Source: Reticulascus tulasneorum (Eukaryota > Ascomycota > Sordariomycetes > Glomerellales > Reticulascaceae). From it: a stretch of DNA of 64,000 nucleotides. Below are positions 56,611-64,000 of the stretch, piece after piece; the stretch's first letter is position 1; every line of letters begins with the position of its first letter. The stretch spans positions 62,001 to 126,000 of the forward strand of contig LSAX01000008.1 of assembly GCA_001557505.1 (NCBI GenBank), read 5' to 3'. The notes below the pieces were generated by a model, which was not told the origin of the DNA, ran no database searches, and worked only from the letters and a program-made list of their open reading frames with translations. The position numbers and the translations under genes were made by a program.

Positions 56611-57396
56611 ATGAATCCAATATTCGGTAGGGATCCAGGCCAGCACCCACCGATGGGTCATGCAGGGGGCCAGCTTCCTCAGCATGGCGTTCCGTATATG
56701 CCGCATCCGGGAATGGGGATCGGCATGGCTGGGAGAGCCTATGGTAACGTCCCTTACCAAAACTATCAATACGGGGCAGCCAACCCTTCGGCTTACGCGA
56801 TCAACCCAGCCATGAATTATCACGGCATCCCACTGCAACAGCAGTATGGTCAAACAACCTACATGCAGCAATGGCCTGGCATGCAGCCCCAGATCCCAGG
56901 TGCTAACGTGCCCTACCCGGTCATGGCCAACGGCCAGGGCCAGTATCATTCCCGTATGGGTCAGAACGTGCCCCAAGTTGACCCTCGCATGCCCGCTGCC
57001 CAGATGACCAACTCGACTGGCGGCATGGGCTGCGAGCCCGGCTACAACTACTTCTTCCCAGCCCAGCACACGAAGATCCACGTCTTCAAGACCCCGACAC
57101 CGCCCTGGCAGCTCCCTCAGACTGCGCAGATCCCTTTCCACGCCGCCCATGTGCCTTGCAACACCACCTGTGCGGAGATCCTCAGAGGTTTCGGCTGCAC
57201 GAACCCAGTACCAAAGAAGAATTTGTGCTGGGAGGTTACGCAAGCAGGGAATGGGAAGTGGTATAAGGGAATCTGTATTAGTGGAGACAACAAGGATCAA
57301 ATGAAGATGCAGATCAAGGACCTTGGCTGGGATCACACTCGCACTGGCCGGCCCAGTGAGAAGCCGGTTGTGTGCATTTGGTGCACCAAAGATTGA
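56611..57396 (+). CDS. Met/Pro/Gln-rich conserved hypothetical protein
   Basis: Single exon, 261 residues, starting 40 bases after the stop of the previous gene. Residues 1-135 are low-complexity, rich in Met, Pro, Gln, Gly and Tyr (PHPGMGIGMAG, QQQYGQ), and probably disordered. The C-terminal 125 residues are folded-looking: GCEPGYNYFFPAQHTKIHVF, then PPWQLPQTAQIPFHAAHVPC, EILRGFGC and CWEVTQAGNGKWYKG. Four or more Cys and many aromatics suggest a compact domain seen in other fungi, but I cannot name it. The tight spacing and similar composition to its neighbour raise the possibility that both are parts of one locus. Confidence 0.7.
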   Translation: MNPIFGRDPGQHPPMGHAGGQLPQHGVPYMPHPGMGIGMAGRAYGNVPYQNYQYGAANPSAYAINPAMNYHGIPLQQQYGQTTYMQQWPGMQPQIPGANVPYPVMANGQGQYHSRMGQNVPQVDPRMPAAQMTNSTGGMGCEPGYNYFFPAQHTKIHVFKTPTPPWQLPQTAQIPFHAAHVPCNTTCAEILRGFGCTNPVPKKNLCWEVTQAGNGKWYKGICISGDNKDQMKMQIKDLGWDHTRTGRPSEKPVVCIWCTKD

Positions 57397-57905
57397 TGGT
57401 CTGTAGAATGGCTAGGGGCTGTCCTTTGGCAAACTGGTGGGAGGCGGAATGTGTTCCCCCGCAAGGTGAAGGCGCCGTGTGCGTCAGGATTTCAGTTCGG
57501 TGCCTCAAACGAGTGATAAATATGCTTAGAAGGTGGTTTAGGCCCTTATTACAACACCAACTCCACTCGACCTGCTTGCCTCTAAAGCCCGTTCAAGTAT
57601 CTGTGTCCGCTGCATCCCATAGCAGCCACCCGAATCTAACAGAAGTGGTAGTCCCACCTCGGTTCTCCTGCTCTTGAGGGTTTTTTGTTCCAACTTCATC
57701 GCCATCCATGTCTCTCATATCACTGGGGTATATCCATCCATTCTGACTACTATGCATCATAATTCAATGATCTGGCTGCTCGGCCCACCAGCAGATTAGC
57801 GGTCCTGCTTGGTCTCTGTCTAGACTCTGTCCAAAGTTTCGACGGATCATGGTAGACGACCCTGGTGATCAAACCTGCAGGACGCTCTGTCAGCTCAAAC
57901 TGCGA
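57397..57905. other. Convergent intergenic region
   Basis: About 510 bases between two converging genes. Nothing recognisable. Confidence 0.5.
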
Positions 57906-58211
57906 CTAGTTAAGTTCTTGGAAACCATACAAAAACCCGAACGCCACAGCACAGATGATGAGTAGCAAAATGGCCACGGCCACGGCACCACTTCTGTGAA
58001 GCCTCCGGCGCCTTTGGCCGTTGTCTTGGTTTTTCTGACGCTGCCTCTCTAGATCTTCGTATCGTGGTGGCGGTAGGGTGGTAATGTGTATGGGGCCATC
58101 TTTCCTGTCTACAAAGTATGCTGCGCTGGGTGGAGGAGGCATGACTATAAAGTCGGCATCGAGATTGAGCTTCTCGATCGACGACCGCCTTGTTGTTGAT
58201 ATCTCTACCAT
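57906..58211 (-). CDS. Small tail-anchored protein with PPxY motif
   Basis: Single exon, 101 residues from an ATG at 58209-58211. Residues 1-70 are hydrophilic and contain PPPPSAAYFV and LPPPRYEDLE; PPRY is a PPxY motif of the kind bound by WW domains of NEDD4/Rsp5 ubiquitin ligases. A basic stretch RRRRLHRS precedes one hydrophobic segment at about residues 75-95, leaving a short tail. The layout (cytosolic PPxY, one membrane span near the C terminus) resembles Rsp5 adaptor proteins that sort membrane cargo. The ORF is short and the call rests on composition and motif only. Confidence 0.55.
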   Translation of the reverse strand: MVEISTTRRSSIEKLNLDADFIVMPPPPSAAYFVDRKDGPIHITTLPPPRYEDLERQRQKNQDNGQRRRRLHRSGAVAVAILLLIICAVAFGFLYGFQELN

Positions 58212-59612
58212 TGTTGATGTTGATAAAGTTGATGCTGGTGAAATGTCTTATCTGGAGAGGCAGAAACCTAGTCTCCGAAGAATGGTTTATTTTTATGCTC
58301 CTCGCGGCGGGCGTTTATGAAGAAGTAGATGCTTTGAAGAGTCATCGGTCAGCTGAGAAGTAGGCAAGGCAGATATATCAGGCTGCGAACAACGAGTGCA
58401 CCTCACAAGAAGCTTGGGCCCTCAGTTGTTGGGTGACTGGTTTTCCCGGAGACTGATATTGATATCAGGGGGGCACAGCAGGGTAAATAATAATCACAAA
58501 TACCATGTCACTGTCTACCGCGGCCTATCATTCATTTCTATATCGATAATGGTTTATGTATACAGTAGTTGCTGTGGTCCGGACGGCTCGATCTTGGTAG
58601 CCTGTTTGTGATTCGCCTGTCTGGGCTAATCTGATTGGGATGGCATGGAAACCACACAAGGGATTCGGCTGCTGATTTTCGCGACTGGGATCAGTAATTG
58701 GACTGTGCTAATGCGATGCACCAACTGCCCGTTAATCTTGAGATCTCCCTGCAGGTTCAGATCCCTAAGACTGTAGGCGAGGTGTGGGGAGATCGACGAC
58801 GGCTTGGATGTACATACACATCTTCCAAAGAGCTAATGATTAGTCAGGCATCTTCCCAAGCAAAGAAAAGAGCTTTGCTGGCAGCGTATAATTGCGCAAT
58901 CCTAGCCTTGATCGCATCCGCTCACGCGGGTGCACGGGTATCATAAAAGTCTCCAGCTAACAACTTCCCGGGCCTTTGCGACAAGAGTCATTGTAGGCTG
59001 ATCTTGTAGGTCGGTTGTGAGTGGTCAGTCGGCACCCTATTCCATAGACGGCAGAACTACTACGTAGTACAGGTAGGGGGACTTGTTATTGTTACTGCTG
59101 GCATGGGTAAACGCGATGTCTTCAAAGGAGAGCCAAACGCCAGGCTAAACGGAACCCGGTAAATCTCATGACGGTTTACCGATACCTAATCGGATTGTTG
59201 CGACCGAAGGATTCGCGAAAGACAGCTTGCACCGCATCCCGCTCCTACGTGGAAGCTAAGCTATGACAGTTGCATCACGGCTTGGTGATAAGGATGGCTG
59301 CTATCGTCAATGCCATCAACAAAGGCGATGGGAAATATTTTACTGCCGGATCGACAACATGGATCGGAGTCGGCAACGCTGAAAGAGGTATACCCATCTA
59401 TATTTCCGGTGTCCTAACCAAATCCCCCCAAACTATAGGAAATACATGAGTGATGGACAGAATGGTATCATGCAATATGATCCGCCAGCATATGAGCTAT
59501 CGTTGTCAAAATAAAAATGAAATGGAAATCTTGGTGAAAGCGATTGAAATCGCGTCTCCACGCGGGATGTAACTGTGGGGACCGATGGCGGGGTGCAGTG
59601 TTACTGCTAAAG
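58212..59612. other. Intergenic region of 1.4 kb
   Basis: No supported gene on either strand. Confidence 0.5.
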
Positions 59613-61811
59613 TTATGCGTCGATCTCATCTTCATCCAAGAATCCGAGCCCGCTATCATATCTCCTCCTCTTCTTGCCAATGCCTTTGCGAGCTAGATCA
59701 CCCGACAGGAGGCCGCCTTTCCTGACGATAACGCCAGATGCAAGCGGCGAGCTGGGGACCCCCTCTGGCTCCGCGCTCCCCCGAGTATCGCTGCCCCGAC
59801 GCGTCTTCTTGGGCGTGGATAGGAAATCCTGGCTCATTCGCACCATTCGCTGCAACTCTTCTTTCATCGAATCAATCACTGATTTGGCTCTCGCCTTCTC
59901 GTCGATTGCGCGGCTTTCGAGCCCCGAGTTCTCGACTCGCAACGATTTGATAGTGTCGTGCGCGGCCCGCAGCGATTCGTTGACCCGATCAATCTCGCCT
60001 CGAAGTTCAGTGACGCGAGCATCGCGAATGGCAAGGGCGGATCCGTGTTGTTTGTTTAACGCTGCAAGCTCCTTCGTCCTGGCGCTCTGAACATCGTCGA
60101 CTTGTTTCCGGAGCGCCTCAGTTTGGCCAGCTACGGCTGCGAGTTTTGCTTCAACTTCAGCGAGACAGTTTTCCTTACTGATGAGTACTTGCTTGTTGGA
60201 TTCGAGCTGTGCATGGTGGGTTGCCGAAGAATCTCGGTGCTCTCCTTCCATGCGCTGGACTAGTGTCTCGAGCTCGCAGACGTCACGGATATAGCCATTG
60301 ACCGCGCCCTTGAGTCTGTCGACACTGACTTCCAGGTCTTTGATCTTTGAATCTCTCTCACCAAGTAGTGCTTGCGCCCTGGAGAATTCAGCGTTCAAGC
60401 CGTCCATTGCTGCCACTCGTGCACCGAGTTGTTGCCTCAGAGACTGTTCCAGCTCGTGGTACTCATCAATTGCGGTCTCATCCTCTAGTGATTTCTTTGC
60501 GAGGTCTCGCAGCCGAGTTAGTAGCAGGTCGAGCACCTCCGCACCATGCGATGAGAGAGGCAAGGCGATCTCGCCAGGTGTTAGGTATTCCAGTTCAAGA
60601 CGGGCTGCTCGGAAGCCGGATGCTATTGATGATACGATCTCGCTGACATCGTCGCCGGGGAAGCCCAAATCACTCAGCGACGCGGTAAGATTTAGTAGCG
60701 CCGCTGTTCGATCGGAGAGGGTCTGCAGCAGTGCCGCAATCTGCGCCTCTACCGTCTCAATTGGCGATGTTCCTGGCGATTCCTGGCTGGGGGAGGCTGG
60801 GGGTGGGAAAGCAGATAGCTTCTCAGACAATCGACCCGTCAGTGACGAGTAAGACTCTAGTGTGCTCGTGAGCTTGCACATCTCTAGCTGCAGCGAAGCC
60901 AGTTCGTCTTCCAATTGCTGCCTCTCTGGGTCTGGGAAGTTGGCTTGGACGCCTACATGCGAATGAGGAGTAGCTACTCGCATCACTCGTCGTCGCGAAG
61001 ATGGAGTTGTCGGCATGGCTGGGCTCGTGAGGGGTGGCGATGGGAAAGAAGACCTTGCTCTTGACGGGGTGCTGCAGATCACCTCGGCCATGGTAGCATC
61101 GCCAAAGCAATCATCATCATCGGCTGTATCCATGTAGTCCTCAGAAAATGGGTCCCGGGCTGCTAATGTCCAGTCGTAGTTTCGGCTTTGGTCGCTGACA
61201 CCTGATCGGTTCGCGAGCTCTCTCTTCAGACCCTCAACCTGCTGCTCTAGCTCCCAGATTCTATCGGTATCGAGAACGATGGTCTCGTTCTGAAGTCGGT
61301 AGATCTCGTCATCTCGCTCGGCCACCTCAACTCTGAGCCTCTCGATCTCTGCCTTTGTTTCTTGGGCTCGTCTTCTCTTCTCTTGGTTTATGGTGTTCAT
61401 CTCTTCGCTCAATCCGTTGCGGCGGATACGCCGCTGGACCCTGCCATCGAGGACCTGTCGAAGGGGCAGGAAGTGCACCTCCCCGCCAAGTGGCGAGGAG
61501 TCTGTACTGACACCGAGACCGTTCCCCGATGCCGTCCTTGCTGGAGTGGAATGCCGTCTTTTGGATGGTGTTGCTCCTCTAATTAATGATGTTCGCTGGA
61601 TCATGGGAGTCAAGCCAGTCGATGAGGCGTCAAGGGAGGAGAATATTTGGCCAGGATCAGAGAAGCGAACCCGCTTCTTTGCGGTCATTTTCCTAGGCGT
61701 CTTGGAGCTCGGGATCTGTGACATGTCTAAAGGAGCAGTACTAGTATCTGACAGCCCGATGTTGCTTCGACGCGTCCGCCGAACGGCGATTGGGAGGTCG
61801 TTGTCTGCCAT
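59613..61811 (-). CDS. Coiled-coil protein with RVxF motif, function unknown
   Basis: Single exon, 732 residues. The first 120 are basic and Ser/Thr-rich with KKRVRFSDPG at about residue 45; RVRF preceded by basic residues is the classic docking motif for protein phosphatase 1. Coiled coils are predicted at about 130-205, 300-330 and 430-660. Between them are Ser/Pro-rich linkers with many SP/TP sites (CSTPSRARS, TSPAMPTTPSSRRR). The C-terminal part carries TPKKTRRGSD and a GKKRRRYDSG basic patch, which could be a nuclear localisation signal. Such features suit a spindle or kinetochore-associated scaffold, but I do not recognise the family. Confidence 0.8.
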   Translation of the reverse strand: MADNDLPIAVRRTRRSNIGLSDTSTAPLDMSQIPSSKTPRKMTAKKRVRFSDPGQIFSSLDASSTGLTPMIQRTSLIRGATPSKRRHSTPARTASGNGLGVSTDSSPLGGEVHFLPLRQVLDGRVQRRIRRNGLSEEMNTINQEKRRRAQETKAEIERLRVEVAERDDEIYRLQNETIVLDTDRIWELEQQVEGLKRELANRSGVSDQSRNYDWTLAARDPFSEDYMDTADDDDCFGDATMAEVICSTPSRARSSFPSPPLTSPAMPTTPSSRRRVMRVATPHSHVGVQANFPDPERQQLEDELASLQLEMCKLTSTLESYSSLTGRLSEKLSAFPPPASPSQESPGTSPIETVEAQIAALLQTLSDRTAALLNLTASLSDLGFPGDDVSEIVSSIASGFRAARLELEYLTPGEIALPLSSHGAEVLDLLLTRLRDLAKKSLEDETAIDEYHELEQSLRQQLGARVAAMDGLNAEFSRAQALLGERDSKIKDLEVSVDRLKGAVNGYIRDVCELETLVQRMEGEHRDSSATHHAQLESNKQVLISKENCLAEVEAKLAAVAGQTEALRKQVDDVQSARTKELAALNKQHGSALAIRDARVTELRGEIDRVNESLRAAHDTIKSLRVENSGLESRAIDEKARAKSVIDSMKEELQRMVRMSQDFLSTPKKTRRGSDTRGSAEPEGVPSSPLASGVIVRKGGLLSGDLARKGIGKKRRRYDSGLGFLDEDEIDA

Positions 61812-62368
61812 CCTGTTTGGCGGGCGTGAACCTCAAGTTTGTGCCGTGGTGTAGCGGATGATTGATAGTGACTGGTATGTGGTAGATGGACAATGTGCAA
61901 GCAACTCTACTGTGAGTCGTGAGGTTTGAAAAGAGAAAGAATCAATCGAAGGTGTTCAAGGCCCATGAACAACATCTGGAAAGACGTGTTAAGCATGGCC
62001 ATCCCACTAGAAAGTATTATCGGACGTTTGTTTACTTATTTCCTATCGCGGTTTAGCGCCACGAAGAACCGCTACGCCCCGCGATGCTGGGAGCCAATCG
62101 CTTCGGCAGTGGCCGGGATATTCGAGACCAGCCACCACCAATGTCAACAACGTGCCTTTTATTAATGGATGAAGCTGAACTGTTACGCTTCTGTGGTGAC
62201 GACCGTGGTTTGGCAAACACTAAGTGATTCTTGCCACAGCATCTTGATGGTGGCTGCTTGGTCCTTGTCTTAAGTCCCGGAGAGGCGTGAATCTTAATTG
62301 GTAGCCCATGCCTCCATCGGGCTCATGCATGGTACTGAAACCCTCATGGATGACAGAGAATTATTCAA
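61812..62368. other. Intergenic region, no gene seen
   Basis: About 560 bases between two minus-strand genes; promoter of the coiled-coil gene and 3' region of the next. Confidence 0.5.
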
Positions 62369-63180
62369 CTAGAGAGCTATTGATGTTATGGACACCTTGA
62401 GGTCTACATCCTCCTCTTGGTCACACTCGCGTCTGTAGTTTGGGTTGTTGGTCAAACCTACGCAGGTGATTGGTATGTAGTCGAAGCCAAAAGCTTCGAA
62501 TCTTGTACTGAAGTTACTCATGTCAGCAATAAGTTCCACGCTTTCCATAGGATGACATGTGATCACTCACAGGGAATCAGACCCAGTATTACCGCAGACC
62601 CAGGTCTCATTGATGGTGATCCGTGTCGTTGTCAGCTCATACTGAAACGAGGCTCTCGTGGTCGAGTTCGAGATCTCATTCACGCAATCGTACCAGATCG
62701 TATGGTCTGAATAAATCCCATTGGATGTTATCTGCGGCCCTGCTGCGGAACATTTGGCATCACTACCCGTTGCTGGGTTGTGGAGCTGGAATGAGATGGT
62801 GCTATTTTGACCCTCATGTAACCCTAAAGGATTTCCATGGAACATTTTGCTGCTTTTTATAGTTAAAGTACTCAGGCTCTGCGACTTGATGGCACAGTCA
62901 TCTACATCTGACATTGCTAGCTCGTTTGCTGGCAATACTGGGGCAGAAGATGGACTCGGATGAGTTCGAGACGTGCCGCCCCATCTCGTCAGTCGCCTGT
63001 CCTCGTTCCCGCTTACAAACCCCCCGCCTACTGAATCTTGGCCGCCATGTTTGAATGACGCTCTACTCGATCGGGTTCGTCAGTACCAAGCGTCATGGAG
63101 CAGAGAGATGCCTGTCCAACGTACCCTAAAGCTCTGCTGCTGAGTAACAGCACAAGAGCCAGTGCCACGGTTTTTGGCAT
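62369..63180 (-). CDS. Small secreted protein, spliced, effector-like
   Basis: Three exons on the minus strand, 63180-63125, 63062-62571 and 62516-62369, give 231 residues. Intron 1 (62 bases, GTACGT..GTAG, TACTGAC branch) and intron 2 (54 bases, GTGAGT..TGAG) are in phase. Exon 1 encodes a signal peptide (MPKTVALALVLLLSSRALG). After a Gly/Ser/Arg-rich linker the domain contains DCAIKSQ, STISFQLHNPATG, CSAAGP, TIWYDC, FQYE and TRITINETWVCG, and ends in a short C-terminal exon with two more Cys. Beta-rich, with N-glycosylation sites and six or so Cys. This matches a common type of fungal secreted beta-sandwich protein (NPATG..C.G, then NETW.C). The function is unknown. The acceptor of intron 1 has nearby alternatives. 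Confidence 0.7.
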
Positions 63181-64000
63181 CGAGAGCTCGCAACATCAAA
63201 CGCGAAACATACACAATGGGTTTAACTTCGTCAACTCGAAAGATTGGACAATCTTCTCTATATTTTGGCCGTGTGCCGGCGCGTTCCAGTAAAGGGGACG
63301 AAAGTTGCTTAAGTATACAAACTCCATGCCCAGTAGGCCCGGCAGGCTATTTAGCATGAAAGTAGTACCGAAGGTTGGACATTGGGGTAAGAAGTGTCTT
63401 CCCGAATGCCGGCACCCCCTCTCTTTGCGGCTATTAGTGGCCATTATTAATTGCATCTTGGCTATGGTACGGCTCCTATCCGAATGCCAAAGAACGGCGC
63501 CCAGGTTTGGGTGGCGTTTCCTTACAGGCTCATAATCATTTTGAATTTATAGATGATGTGACGCGAATTTAGGTCAACTGTGATTCATTTGTACTTCTGA
63601 CATGATGAGGGTGGCATTCAATTCATACGAGTCCATTCAACACTCAAGAACCAGAACCCCTTCAACTATCTCATGCGCAGCCTAGTCAGATCTCTACCTC
63701 CGCAGTGTCGCAGTATCGCAAGGACAAGGCAGATTATTTGATACGCATGAATTATTGGCCTGGGAATCAGACTCCTGACTACAAACCGAACGTGCAGCAG
63801 CAGGTAGTTCGGCCGTTAGTCAGGAACTGTGTCAAGTGTAATCGAAGAGCACCGAGACAGAACTGTTCCATCTTTGACGCAATACAGCATCGAGAACGGC
63901 GTAGTGTGCATGCGATTAGCCTGGCCGTGCAAGCCCATGAACTACCTCTCTTCATCCATGTTATAGGAGAGAGTTTTCACGCGAGTGTAGCAGACTGACG
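63181..64000. other. Right end of window, no gene seen
   Basis: About 820 bases upstream of the secreted-protein gene. A frame at 63705-63998 is basic and Cys-poor and lacks a recognisable domain; it may belong to something beyond the edge. Confidence 0.4.

Noticed and set aside
56596..57336. 246-codon minus-strand open frame
   Set aside because: Antisense to the Met/Pro/Gln-rich gene; His/Val-rich composition is the mirror of its codons.

Overview
The window reads as nuclear DNA of a filamentous ascomycete (Pezizomycotina, most likely a Sordariomycete). Genes are monocistronic on both strands. Introns are mostly 49-75 bases with GT..AG ends and CTAAC or CTGAC branch points. The families present (ApsB-type CM1 coiled-coil protein, GT90, GH45, fungal Mtf1, DUF1479, DUF4419) fit that placement. 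I see no virus, plasmid, CRISPR, rRNA or convincing tRNA signal.

Region by region. 0-11 kb is a carbohydrate-utilisation stretch: the 5' end of an FAD monooxygenase, an intracellular PA14-containing GH3 beta-glucosidase, an MFS sugar transporter, a large membrane protein and, rebuilt here from four exons, a secreted GH45 endoglucanase. 10.65-14.0 kb is gene-poor. 14-25.5 kb holds a DUF2235 hydrolase with a 15-base micro-exon, a decayed SDR relic, a PhzF-family enzyme, an Mtf1-like mitochondrial transcription factor and a GT90 glycosyltransferase. 26.9-31.8 kb holds arginase, a MARVEL-like membrane protein and a 71-residue hydrophilic three-exon gene. 33.2-42 kb holds ApsB, a DUF1479 protein, an unidentified coding remnant and a DUF1993 protein.

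43.8-52.2 kb holds a manganese superoxide dismutase without a presequence, a secreted DUF2278 protein, a secreted protein with three six-cysteine repeats, a frameshifted metallo-beta-lactamase-fold gene, deoxyribose-phosphate aldolase and a secreted DUF4419 protein. 53.8-63.2 kb holds an ankyrin protein whose start codon is split AT|G by an intron, two neighbouring proline/tyrosine-rich conserved hypothetical proteins, a small tail-anchored protein with a PPxY motif, a coiled-coil protein with an RVxF motif and a second small secreted protein rebuilt from three exons.

The genes do not form one pathway. The clearest functional grouping is GH45 (cuts cellulose outside the cell), the MFS transporter (imports short sugars) and the intracellular GH3 (cuts them to glucose). 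The rest is housekeeping mixed with accessory secreted proteins and two gene relics. All family assignments come from reading the translations; no database search was run.
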